From Balaenoptera acutorostrata (lineage: Eukaryota; Chordata; Mammalia; Artiodactyla; Balaenopteridae), in assembly GCF_949987535.1 (NCBI RefSeq), contig NW_026645841.1:558001-622000 (forward strand): 64,000 nt of DNA, given 5' to 3'. Position 1 is the first letter of the stretch. Each line of letters starts with the position of its first letter. The notes below the pieces were generated by a model. The model ran no database searches. It was not told the origin of the DNA and saw nothing but the letters and a program-made list of their open reading frames with translations. Made by a program: the position numbers and the translations under genes. This document shows, piece after piece, positions 10,556 to 22,867 of the stretch.

Positions 10556-12314
10556 GAATATATTCAGGAAAAAACGCATACGCCCTTTTTGGCCAAGGGC
10601 ATCATTGTCCACGTTTTGCCGCTTTTCATGTGCTTTCAAGGCGATTCGAATCTACCTCCTGAAATCTGTTTCCTGCAATTCTGCCTTGCTTTCAAAGCCT
10701 CTTCGTTGCCTTCCCTTAATATATTTGTGGACGAGAGGTATCATTTAAAACTCTGCAGGTTTGTGAATTGCAGTGCCCCTGAGCTCCATTTTTCAACTCG
10801 CTTTTTTGGGAGCTGGCCGCAAAAGCGCAGGATTGCTTCAGGCCCTCTTCTGGTTCTGGGGGGCAGGCTGAGCTTGTGCTTAATTCTTCTTCCTGATGGG
10901 AAAATAGAGTGACCTGTGCCTGTCCCAACCCCTAGAGCTAGTCTCTCATTGGTTCCCCCTCTTCCCGTTCATCCTCAGGACAAATTGCAACCTGTACGGA
11001 ACAGGAGGTTAAAGGTGCTGATTCTCCAAGGAGGGAGATGGCTAGTAAATCGGCTGGAATGGCGAACCCGAGCAAAGGAGATGAGAAATGAGGTGCGTTT
11101 TAGAAACCTTTCCCGATCACACGGTGTACCATCTTCTGGGTTTCTCATGCCTGTTTTCGACGTAGGAAGATGCCCTTGAACCTGGAGATTTGGGACCCAT
11201 GGGATGGGTACCATGCAGTATTACTTGAAAGGGTCTGCGTTGGCTCACCCAACCTCACCGAACCTCTCAGCCCCAAGAGTGTCCACCCTTATGTCTCAAT
11301 CAGCTGTGGGTCTAGATATGGTCAATCCAGGTTGCATCACAGCCCCTGAACGAATTTTGTAAGAATTTCTCTCTCTTTCACTGCCTTTGTTTCACGGGTT
11401 TTGAAAAGTAATTTATTTTTATAATGGGGTTTAGCTGCTTTTCACGGCTGTGTTTATGCCGCTTTATACCCCCTTGACTCACTTACAGAGAGATATCAAT
11501 ACATAGGTTTGAAGATTCTTACTAGTCAGATATATTCTTGTGCGGTGAATAGGGGGTGTTGAGTCCAGTTCACTGAAAAAGGAATAGGTCTTGTCTCTTA
11601 CATATTGGGTTTATGGAACGGTATCTGAGCTAATTTGAAACCCTTGTTTTATGCATCACCCCACCTCACCTTTCCCGTTCAGCAGCCATAGTGTGTTTTC
11701 TGAACGTGTGACTCTGTTCTGTTTTGTAATTCAGTTCAAGTGTAGCGGTTTTTACATTCCCTCTCTAAGTGATATCTTATGATAAGTGTCTTTTTCTGTG
11801 TGACTTATTTCACTTAGAATCGTCGTACCTAAATCCACTCATCGTGCTGCTACTAGCCTTATGACGTGGATTTCATGGCTGAGTGATATTCCATTGTACA
11901 TGAGGACCACCACTTCTTTATCCATTTTTCGCTTTCCTAGGATATTTAAGGTGTAATGAAGTGGGGGTTCTTGTCAACAGAGCAGCCCTAAACTTTGGGG
12001 TGCCTGTGTCTTGCTGATTTTTAGTTTTCCCAATTTATACGCCCATGAGTGGAAGTGCCCTATGCTCTCCAAGCTGTGTTTTTTAGATGTTTCAGAACAC
12101 ACCGTACACTTCTCCAGAGTGGCTGTTGGCAAGTTACATCCCACCCATCAGCGTAGCAAGGCTCCCATTTCTCCATGGCCGGTCCTGCATTTCTGGTTTG
12201 GACACTTTTTTCCGCATGGCCCTTTTGCCCGCTGGGAAGCGAGACTTCTTTGGAGCGCTGATTGGCCTTTCCAGGTTGCTTGGTTGGCCAAAAAGGGCGT
12301 ATGCGTTTTTTCCT
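10556..12314. repeat. Satellite monomer 7
   Basis: Carries CAACCCC, CTTTATACCCC (shared with copy 13) and GTATCTGAGC. Type K tail. Its last 600 bp belong to the first unit of the 3,518-bp duplication. Confidence 0.97.
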
Positions 12315-14073
12315 GAATATATTCAGGAAAAAACGCATACGCCCTTTTTGGCCAAGGGCATCATTGTCCACGTTTTGCCGCTTTTCATGGGCTTTCAAGG
12401 CGATTCGAATCTACCTCCTGAAATCTGTTTCCTGCAATTCTGCCTTGCTTTCAAAGCCTCTTCGTTGCCTTCCCTTAATATATTTGTGGACGAGAGGTAT
12501 CATTTAAAACTCTGCAGGTTTGTGAATTGCAGTGCCCCTGAGCTCCATTTTTCAACTCGCTTTTTTGGGAGCTGGCCGCAAAAGCGCAGGATTGCTTCAG
12601 GCCCTCTTCTGGTTCTGGGGGGCAGGCTGAGCTTGTGCTTAATTCTTCTTCCTGATGGGAAAATAGAGTGACCTGTGCCTGTCCCAACACCTAGAGCTAG
12701 TCTCTCATTGGTTCCCCCTCTTCCCGTTCATCCTCAGGACAAATTGCAACCTGTACGGAACAGGAGGTTAAAGGTGCTGATTCTCCAAGGAGGGAGATGG
12801 CTAGTAAATCGGCTGGAATGGCGAACCCGAGCAAAGGAGATGAGAAATGAGGTGCATTTTAGAAACCTTTCCCGATCACACGGTGTACCATCTTCTGGGT
12901 TTCTCATGCCTGTTTTCAACGTAGGAAGATGCCCTTGAACCTGGAGATTTGGGACCCATGGGATGGGTACCATGCAGTAGTACTTGAAAGGGTCTGCGTT
13001 GGCTCACCCACCCTCACCGAACCTCTCAGCCCCAAGAGTGTCCACCCTTATGTCTCAATCAGTTGTGGGTCTAGATATGGTCAATCCAGGTTGCATCACA
13101 GCCCCTGAACGAATTTTGTAAGAATTTCTCTCTCTTTCACTGCCTTTGTTTCACGGGTTTTGAAAAGTAATTTATTTTTATAATGGGGTTTAGCTGCTTT
13201 TCACGGCTGTGTTTATGCCGCTTTACACCCCCTTGACTCACTTACAGAGAGATATCAATACATAGGTTTGAAGATTCTTACTAGTCAGATATATTCTTGT
13301 GCGGTGAATAGGGGGTGTTGAGTCCAGTTCACTGAAAAAGGAATAGGTCTTGTCTCTTACATATTGGGTTTATGGAACGGTATCGGAGCTAATTTGAAAC
13401 CCTTGTTTTATGCATCACCCCACCTCACCTTTCCCGTTCAGCAGCCATAGTGTGTTTTCTGAACGTGTGACTCTGTTCTGTTTTGTAATTCAGTTCAAGT
13501 GTAGCGGTTTTTACATTCCCTCTCTAAGTGATATCTTATGATAAGTGTCTTTTTCTGTGTGACTTATTTCACTTAGAATCGTCGTACCTAAATCCACTCA
13601 TCGTGCTGCTACTAGCCTTATGACGTGGATTTCATGGCTGAGTGATATTCCATTGTACAAGAGGACCACCACTTCTTTATCCATTTTTCGCTTTCCTAGG
13701 ATATTTAAGGTGTAATGAAGTGGGGGTTCTTGTCAACAGAGCAGCCCTAAACTTTGGGGTGCCTGTGTCTTGCTGATTTTTAGTTTTCCCAATTTATACG
13801 CCCATGAGTGGAAGTGCCCTATGCTCTCCAAGCTGTGTTTTTTAGATGTTTCAGAACACACCGTACACTTCTCCAGAGTGGCTGTTGGCAATTTACATCC
13901 CACCCATCAGCGTAGCAAGGCTCCCATTTCTCCATGGCCGGTCCTGCATTTCTGGTTTGGACACTTTTTTCCCCATGGCCCTTTTGCCCGCTGGGAAGCG
14001 AGACTTCTTTGGAGCGCTGATTGGCCTTTCCAGGTTGCTTGGTTGGCCAAAAAGGGCGTATGCGTTTTTTCCT
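12315..14073. repeat. Satellite monomer 8
   Basis: Carries the linked block GTGCATTTT, TTCAACG, CAGTAGTAC, CCACCCTC and CAGTTGTGG, with CATGGGC and GTACAAGAGG. Copy 10 shows the same set. Type N tail, P state. Confidence 0.97.
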
Positions 14074-15832
14074 GAATATATTCAGGAAAAAACGCATACG
14101 CCCTTTTTGGCCAAGGGCATCATTGTCCACGTTTTGCCGCTTTTCATGGGCTTTCAAGGCGATTCGAATCTACCTCCTGAAATCTGTTTCCTGCAATTCT
14201 GCCTTGCTTTCAAAGCCTCTTCGTTGCCTTCCCTTAATATATTTGTGGACGAGAGGTATCATTTAAAACTCTGCAGGTTTGTGAATTGCAGTGCCCCTGA
14301 GCTCCATTTTTCAACTCGCTTTTTTGGGAGCTGGCTGCAAAAGCGCAGGATTGCTTCAGGCCCTCTTCTGGTTCTGGGGGGCAGGCTGAGCTTGTGCCTA
14401 ATTCTTCTTCCTGATGGGAAAATAGAGTGACCTGTGCCTGTCCCAACCCCTAGAGCTAGTCTCTCATTGGTTCCCCCTCTTCCCGTTCATCCTCAGGACA
14501 AATTGCAACCTGTACGGAACAGGAGGTTAAAGGTGCTGATTCTCCAAGGAGGGAGATGGCTAGTAAATCGGCTGGAATGGCGAACCCGAGCAAAGGAGAT
14601 GAGAAATGAGGTGCGTTTTAGAAACCTTTCCCGATCACACGGTGTACCATCTTCTGGGTTTCTCATGCCTGTTTTCGACGTAGGAAGATGCCCTTGAACC
14701 TGGAGATTTGGGACCCATGGGATGGGTACCATGCAGTATTACTTGAAAGGGTCTGCGTTGGCTCACCCAACCTCACCGAACCTCTCAGCCCCAAGAGTGT
14801 CCACCCTTATGTCTCAATCAGCTGTGGGTCTAGATATGGTCAATCCAGGTTGCATCACAGCCCCTGAACGAATTTTGTAAGAATTTCTCTCTCTTTCACT
14901 GCCTTTGTTTCACGGGTTTTGAAAAGTAATTTATTTTTATAATGGGGTTTAGCTGCTTTTCACGGCTGTGTTTATGCCGCTTTACACCCCCTTGACTCAC
15001 TTACAGAGAGATATCAATACATAGGTTTGAAGATTCTTACTAGTCAGATATATTCTTGTGCGGTGAATAGGGGGTGTTGAGTCCAGTTCACTGAAAAAGG
15101 AATAGGTCTTGTCTCTTACATATTGGGTTTATGGAACGGTATCGGAGCTAATTTGAAACCCTTGTTTTATGCATCACCCCACCTCACCTTTCCCGTTCAG
15201 CAGCCATAGTGTGTTTTCTGAACTTGTGACTCTGTTCTGTTTTGTAATTCAGTTCAAGTGTAGCGGTTTTTACATTCCCTCTCTAAGTGATATCTTATGA
15301 TAAGTGTCTTTTTCTGTGTGACTTATTTCACTTAGAATCGTCGTACCTAAATCCACTCATCGTGCTGCTACTAGCCTTATGACGTGGATTTCATGGCTGA
15401 GTGATATTCCATTGTACATGAGGACCACCACTTCTTTATCCATTTTTCGCTTTCCTAGGATATTTAAGGTGTAATGAAGTGGGGGTTCTTGTCAACAGAG
15501 CAGCCCTAAACTTTGGGGTGCCTGTGTCTTGCTGATTTTTAGTTTTCCCAATTTATACGCCCATGAGTGGAAGTGCCCTATGCTCTCCAAGCTGTGTTTT
15601 TTAGATGTTTCAGAACACACCGTACACTTCTCCAGAGTGGCTGTTGGCAAGTTACATCCCACCCATCAGCGTAGCAAGGCTCCCATTTCTCCATGGCCGG
15701 TCCTGCATTTCTGGTTTGGACACTTTTTTCCGCATGGCCCTTTTGCCCGCTGGGAAGCGAGACTTCTTTGGAGCGCTGATTGGCCTTTCCAGGTTGCTTG
15801 GTTGGCCAAAAAGGGCGTATGCGTTTTTTCCT
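14074..15832. repeat. Satellite monomer 9
   Basis: CATGGGC, GGCTGCAAAAG and GCCTAATT as in copy 11. It has GAACTTGTG near 15222, which also occurs in copy 18. Type K tail. Confidence 0.97.
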
Positions 15833-17591
15833 GAATATATTCAGGAAAAAACGCATACGCCCTTTTTGGCCAAGGGCATCATTGTCCACGTTTTGCCGCT
15901 TTTCATGGGCTTTCAAGGCGATTCGAATCTACCTCCTGAAATCTGTTTCCTGCAATTCTGCCTTGCTTTCAAAGCCTCTTCGTTGCCTTCCCTTAATATA
16001 TTTGTGGACGAGAGGTATCATTTAAAACTCTGCAGGTTTGTGAATTGCAGTGCCCCTGAGCTCCATTTTTCAACTCGCTTTTTTGGGAGCTGGCCGCAAA
16101 AGCGCAGGATTGCTTCAGGCCCTCTTCTGGTTCTGGGGGGCAGGCTGAGCTTGTGCTTAATTCTTCTTCCTGATGGGAAAATAGAGTGACCTGTGCCTGT
16201 CCCAACACCTAGAGCTAGTCTCTCATTGGTTCCCCCTCTTCCCGTTCATCCTCAGGACAAATTGCAACCTGTACGGAACAGGAGGTTAAAGGTGCTGATT
16301 CTCCAAGGAGGGAGATGGCTAGTAAATCGGCTGGAATGGCGAACCCGAGCAAAGGAGATGAGAAATGAGGTGCATTTTAGAAACCTTTCCCGATCACACG
16401 GTGTACCATCTTCTGGGTTTCTCATGCCTGTTTTCAACGTAGGAAGATGCCCTTGAACCTGGAGATTTGGGACCCATGGGATGGGTACCATGCAGTAGTA
16501 CTTGAAAGGGTCTGCGTTGGCTCACCCACCCTCACCGAACCTCTCAGCCCCAAGAGTGTCCACCCTTATGTCTCAATCAGTTGTGGGTCTAGATATGGTC
16601 AATCCAGGTTGCATCACAGCCCCTGAACGAATTTTGTAAGAATTTCTCTCTCTTTCACTGCCTTTGTTTCACGGGTTTTGAAAAGTAATTTATTTTTATA
16701 ATGGGGTTTAGCTGCTTTTCACGGCTGTGTTTATGCCGCTTTACACCCCCTTGACTCACTTACAGAGAGATATCAATACATAGGTTTGAAGATTCTTACT
16801 AGTCAGATATATTCTTGTGCGGTGAATAGGGGGTGTTGAGTCCAGTTCACTGAAAAAGGAATAGGTCTTGTCTCTTACATATTGGGTTTATGGAACGGTA
16901 TCGGAGCTAATTTGAAACCCTTGTTTTATGCATCACCCCACCTCACCTTTCCCGTTCAGCAGCCATAGTGTGTTTTCTGAACGTGTGACTCTGTTCTGTT
17001 TTGTAATTCAGTTCAAGTGTAGCGGTTTTTACATTCCCTCTCTAAGTGATATCTTATGATAAGTGTCTTTTTCTGTGTGACTTATTTCACTTAGAATCGT
17101 CGTACCTAAATCCACTCATCGTGCTGCTACTAGCCTTATGACGTGGATTTCATGGCTGAGTGATATTCCATTGTACAAGAGGACCACCACTTCTTTATCC
17201 ATTTTTCGCTTTCCTAGGATATTTAAGGTGTAATGAAGTGGGGGTTCTTGTCAACAGAGCAGCCCTAAACTTTGGGGTGCCTGTGTCTTGCTGATTTTTA
17301 GTTTTCCCAATTTATACGCCCATGAGTGGAAGTGCCCTATGCTCTCCAAGCTGTGTTTTTTAGATGTTTCAGAACACACCGTACACTTCTCCAGAGTGGC
17401 TGTTGGCAATTTACATCCCACCCATCAGCGTAGCAAGGCTCCCATTTCTCCATGGCCGGTCCTGCATTTCTGGTTTGGACACTTTTTTCCCCATGGCCCT
17501 TTTGCCCGCTGGGAAGCGAGACTTCTTTGGAGCGCTGATTGGCCTTTCCAGGTTGCTTGGTTGGCCAAAAAGGGCGTATGCGTTTTTTCCT
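15833..17591. repeat. Satellite monomer 10
   Basis: Matches copy 8 at every diagnostic site I checked, including the rare GTACAAGAGG and TTCAACG. Type N tail, P state. Confidence 0.97.
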
Positions 17592-19349
17592 GAATATATT
17601 CAGGAAAAAACGCATACGCCCTTTTTGGCCAAGGGCATCATTGTCCACGTTTTGCCGCTTTTCATGGGCTTTCAAGGCGATTCGAATCTACCTCCTGAAA
17701 TCTGTTTCCTGCAATTCTGCCTTGCTTTCAAAGCCTCTTCGTTGCCTTCCCTTAATATATTTGTGGACGAGAGGTATCATTTAAAACTCTGCAGGTTTGT
17801 GAATTGCAGTGCCCCTGAGCTCCATTTTTCAACTCGCTTTTTTGGGAGCTGGCTGCAAAAGCGCAGGATTGCTTCAGGCCCTCTTCTGGTTCTGGGGGGC
17901 AGGCTGAGCTTGTGCCTAATTCTTCTTCCTGATGGGAAAATAGAGTGACCTGTGCCTGTCCCAACCCCTAGAGCTAGTCTCTCATTGGTTCCCCCTCTTC
18001 CCGTTCATCCTCAGGACAAATTGCAACCTGTACGGAACAGGAGGTTAAAGGTGCTGATTCTCCAAGGAGGGAGATGGCTAGTAAATCGGCTGGAATGGCG
18101 AACCCGAGCAAAGGAGATGAGAAATGAGGTGCGTTTTAGAAACCTTTCCCGATCACACGGTGTACCATCTTCTGGGTTTCTCATGCCTGTTTTCGACGTA
18201 GGAAGATGCCCTTGAACCTGGAGATTTGGGACCCATGGGATGGGTACCATGCAGTATTACTTGAAAGGGTCTGCGTTGGCTCACCCAACCTCACCGAACC
18301 TCTCAGCCCCAAGAGTGTCCACCCTTATGTCTCAATCAGCTGTGGGTCTAGATATGGTCAATCCAGGTTGCATCACAGCCCCTGAACGAATTTTGTAAGA
18401 ATTTCTCTCTCTTTCACTGCCTTTGTTTCACGGGTTTTGAAAAGTAATTTATTTTTATAATGGGGTTTAGCTGCTTTTCACGGCTGTGTTTATGCCGCTT
18501 TACACCCCCTTGACTCACTTACAGAGAGATATCAATACATAGGTTTGAAGATTCTTACTAGTCAGATATATTCTTGTGCGGTGAATAGGGGGTGTTGAGT
18601 CCAGTTCACTGAAAAAGGAATAGGTCTTGTCTCTTACATATTGGGTTTATGGAACGGTATCTGAGCTAATTTGAAACCCTTGTTTTATGCATCACCCCAC
18701 CTCACCTTTCCCGTTCAGCAGCCATAGTGTGTTTTCTGAACGTGTGACTCTGTTCTGTTTTGTAATTCAGTTCAAGTGTAGCGGTTTTTACATTCCCTCT
18801 CTAAGTGATATCTTATGATAAGTGTCTTTTTCTGTGTGACTTATTTCACTTAGAATCGTCGTACCTAAATCCACTCATCGTGCTGCTACTAGCCTTATGA
18901 CGTGGATTTCATGGCTGAGTGATATTCCATTGTACATGAGGACCACCACTTCTTTATCCATTTTTCGCTTTCCTAGGATATTTAAGGTGTAATGAAGTGG
19001 GGGTTCTTGTCAACAGAGCAGCCCTAAACTTTGGGGTGCCTGTGTCTTGCTGATTTTTAGTTTTCCAATTTATACGCCCATGAGTGGAAGTGCCCTATGC
19101 TCTCCAAGCTGTGTTTTTTAGATGTTTCAGAACACACCGTACACTTCTCCAGAGTGGCTGTTGGCAATTTACATCCCACCCATCAGCGTAGCAAGGCTCC
19201 CATTTCTCCATGGCCGGTCCTGCATTTCTGGTTTGGACACTTTTTTCCGCATGGCCCTTTTGCCCGCTGGGAAGCGAGACTTCTTTGGAGCGCTGATTGG
19301 CCTTTCCAGGTTGCTTGGTTGGCCAAAAAGGGCGTATGCGTTTTTTCCT
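17592..19349. repeat. Satellite monomer 11 (1,758 bp)
   Basis: The first part equals copy 9. It then switches to GTATCTGAGC and a one-base deletion in TTTTCCAATT near 19064, shared with copy 14. Type N tail: here the strict K/N alternation ends. Confidence 0.97.
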
Positions 19350-21108
19350 GAATATATTCAGGAAAAAACGCATACGCCCTTTTTGGCCAAGGGCATCATT
19401 GTCCACGTTTTGCCACTTTTCATGTGCTTTCAAGGCGATTCGAATCTACCTCCTGAAATCTGTTTCCTGCAATTCTGCCTTGCTTTCAAAGCCTCTTCGT
19501 TGCCTTCCCTTAATATATTTGTGGACGAGAGGTATCATTTAAAACTCTGCAGGTTTGTGAATTGCAGTGCCCCTGAGCTCCATTTTTCAACTCGCTTTTT
19601 TGGGAGCTGGCCGCAAAAGCGCAGGATTGCTTCAGGCCCTCTTCTGATTCTGGGGGGCAGGCTGAGCTTGTGCCTAATTCTTCTTCCTGATGGGAAAATA
19701 GAGTGACCTGTGCCTGTCCCAACCCCTAGAGCTAGTCTCTCATTGGTTCCCCCTCTTCCCGTTCATCCTCAGGACAAATTGCAACCTGTACGGAACAGGA
19801 GGTTAAAGGTGCTGATTCTCCAAGGAGGGAGATGGCTAGTAAATCGGCTGGAATGGCGAACCCGAGCAAAGGAGATGAGAAATGAGGTGCGTTTTAGAAA
19901 CCTTTCCCGATCACACGGTGTACCATCTTCTGGGTTTCTCATGCCTGTTTTCGACGTAGGAAGATGCCCTTGAACCTGGAGATTTGGGACCCATGGGATG
20001 GGTACCATGCAGTATTACTTGAAAGGGTCTGCGTTGGCTCACCCAACCTCACCGAACCTCTCAGCCCCAAGAGTGTCCACCCTTATGTCTCAATCAGCTG
20101 TGGGTCTAGATATGGTCAATCCAGGTTGCATCACAGCCCCTGAACGAATTTTGTAAGAATTTCTCTCTCTTTCACTGCCTTTGTTTCACGGGTTTTGAAA
20201 AGTAATTTATTTTTATAATGGGGTTTAGCTGCTTTTCACGGCTGTGTTTATGCCGCTTTACACCCCCTTGACTCACTTACAGAGAGATATCAATACATAG
20301 GTTTGAAGATTCTTACTAGTCAGATATATTCTTGTGCGGTGAATAGGGGGTGTTGAGTCCAGTTCACTGAAAAAGGAATAGGTCTTGTCTCTTACATATT
20401 GGGTTTATGGAACGGTATCTGAGCTAATTTGAAACCCTTGTTTTATGCATCACCCCACCTCACCTTTCCCGTTCAGCAGCCATAGTGTGTTTTCTGAACG
20501 TGTGACTCTGTTCTGTTTTGTAATTCAGTTCAAGTGTAGCGGTTTTTACATTCCCTCTCTAAGTGATATCTTATGATAAGTGTCTTTTTCTGTGTGACTT
20601 ATTTCACTTAGAATCGTCGTACCTAAATCCACTCATCGTGCTGCTACTAGCCTTATGACGTGGATTTCATGGCTGAGTGATATTCCATTGTACATGAGGA
20701 CCACCACTTCTTTATCCATTTTTCTCTTTCCTAGGATATTTAAGGTGTAATGAAGTGGGGGTTCTTGTCAACAGAGCAGCCCTAAACTTTGGGGTGCCTG
20801 TGTCTTGCTGATTTTTAGTTTTCCCAATGTATACGCCCATGAGTGGAAGTGCCCTATGCTCTCCAAGCTGTGTTTTTTAGATGTTTCAGAACACACCGTA
20901 CACTTCTCCAGAGTGGCTGTTGGCAATTTACATCCCACCCATCAGCGTAGCAAGGCTCCCATTTCTCCATGGCCGGTCCTGCATTTCTGGTTTGGACACT
21001 TTTTTCCGCATGGCCCTTTTGCCCGCTGGGAAGCGAGACTTCTTTGGAGCGCTGATTGGCCTTTCCAGGTTGCTTGGTTGGCCAAAAAGGGCGTATGCGT
21101 TTTTTCCT
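19350..21108. repeat. Satellite monomer 12
   Basis: TGCCACTTTTC near 19411 is shared only with copy 15. Private TCTGATTCTGG. It has GCCTAATT, CAACCCC, GTATCTGAGC, CAATGTATACG and a type N tail. Confidence 0.97.
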
Positions 21109-22867
21109 GAATATATTCAGGAAAAAACGCATACGCCCTTTTTGGCCAAGGGCATCATTGTCCACGTTTTGCCGCTTTTCATGTGCTTTCAAGGCGATTC
21201 GAATCTACCTCCTGAAATCTGTTTCCTGCAATTCTGCCTTGCTTTCAAAGCCTCTTCGTTGCCTTCCCTTAATATATTTGTGGACGAGAGGTATCATTTA
21301 AAACTCCGCAGGTTTGTGAATTGCAGTGCCCCTGAGCTCCATTTTTCAACTCGCTTTTTTGGGAGCTGGCCGCAAAAGCGCAGGATTGCTTCAGGCCCTC
21401 TTCTGGTTCTGGGGGGCAGGCTGAGCTTGTGCTTAATTCTTCTTCCTGATGGGAAAATAGAGTGACCTGTGCCTGTCCCAACCCCTAGAGCTAGTCTCTC
21501 ATTGGTTCCCCCTCTTCCCGTTCATCCTCAGGACAAATTGCAACCTGTAAGGAACAGGAGGTTAAAGGTGCTGATTCTCCAAGGAGGGAGATGGCTAGTA
21601 AATCGGCTGGAATGGCGAACCCGAGCAAAGGAGATGAGAAATGAGGTGCGTTTTAGAAACCTTTCCCGATCACACGGTGTACCATCTTCTGGGTTTCTCA
21701 TGCCTGTTTTCGACGTAGGAAGATGCCCTTGAACCTGGAGATTTGGGACCCATGGGATGGGTACCATGCAGTATTACTTGAAAGGGTCTGCGTTGGCTCA
21801 CCCAACCTCACCGAACCTCTCAGCCCCAAGAGTGTCCACCGTTATGTCTCAATCAGCTGTGGGTCTAGATATGGTCAATCCAGGTTGCATCACAGCCCCT
21901 GAACGAATTTTGTAAGAATTTCTCTCTCTTTCACTGCCTTTGTTTCACGGGTTTTGAAAAGTAATTTATTTTTATAATGGGGTTTAGCTGCTTTTCACGG
22001 CTGTGTTTATGCCGCTTTATACCCCCTTGACTCACTTACAGAGAGATATCAATACATAGGTTTGAAGATTCTTACTAGTCATATATATTCTTGTGCGGTG
22101 AATAGGGGGTGTTGAGTCCAGTTCACTGAAAAAGGAATAGGTCTTGTCTCTTACATATTGGGTTTATTGAACGGTATCTGAGCTAATTTGAAACCCTTGT
22201 TTTATGCATCACCCCACCTCACCTTTCCCGTTCAGCAGCCATAGTGTGTTTTCTGAACGTGTGACTCTGTTCTGTTTTGTAATTCAGTTCAAGTGTAGCG
22301 GTTTTTACATTCCCTCTCTAAGTGATATCTTATGATAAGTGTCTTTTTCTGTGTGACTTATTTCACTTAGAATCGTCGTACCTAAATCCACTCATCGTGC
22401 TGCTACTAGCCTTATGACGTGGATTTCATGGCTGAGTGATATTCCATTGTACATGAGGACCACCACTTCTTTATCCATTTTTCGCTTTCCTAGGATATTT
22501 AAGGTGTAATGAAGTGGGGGTTCTTGTCAACAGAGCAGCCCTAAACTTTGGGGTGCCTGTGTCTTGCTGATTTTTAGTTTTCCCAATTTATACGCCCATG
22601 AGTGGAAGTGCCCTATGCTCTCCAAGCTGTGTTTTTTAGATGTTTCAGAACACACCGTACACTTCTCAAGAGTAGCTGTTGGCAATTTACATCCCACCCA
22701 TCAGCGTAGCAAGGCTCCCATTTCTCCATGGCCGGTCCTGCATTTCTGGTTTGGACACTTTTTTCCGCATGGCCCTTTTGCCCGCTGGGAAGCGAGACTT
22801 CTTTGGAGCGCTGATTGGCCTTTCCAGGTTGCCTGGTTGGCCAAAAAGGGCGTATGCGTTTTTTCCT
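21109..22867. repeat. Satellite monomer 13
   Basis: One of the more divergent copies. Private states ACTCCGCAGG, CTGTAAGGAAC, CACCGTTATG, GTCATATATA and TTTATTGAACGG. The tail has CTCAAGAGTAGCTG and GTTGCCTGG, shared with copy 15. Confidence 0.97.

Larger units (their letters stand above)
11710..18657. repeat. Tandem duplication of a two-monomer block (11,710-15,140 and 15,228-18,657)
   Basis: Copies 8-9 and 10-11 agree at all rare sites checked (GTACAAGAGG, TTCAACG, CAGTAGTAC, GGCTGCAAAAG, GCCTAATT) at an offset of 3,518 bp. The match stops where copy 9 has GTATCGGAGC and GAACTTGTG and copy 11 has GTATCTGAGC and GAACGTGTG. I noticed no private difference inside the block. Confidence 0.8.
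1..19349. repeat. Dimeric higher-order repeat region, period about 3,518 bp
   Basis: At the ten palindromes from 1729 to 17561 the state just upstream alternates aagtt, aattt, aagtt, aattt without exception. Other alternating states, such as CACAAC/CTCTTTCTTA in copies 1 and 3 only and CAACCCC in copies 7, 9 and 11 versus CAACACC in copies 8 and 10, support a two-monomer unit. The pattern stops with copy 11, whose tail is aattt like the following ones. Confidence 0.75.
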
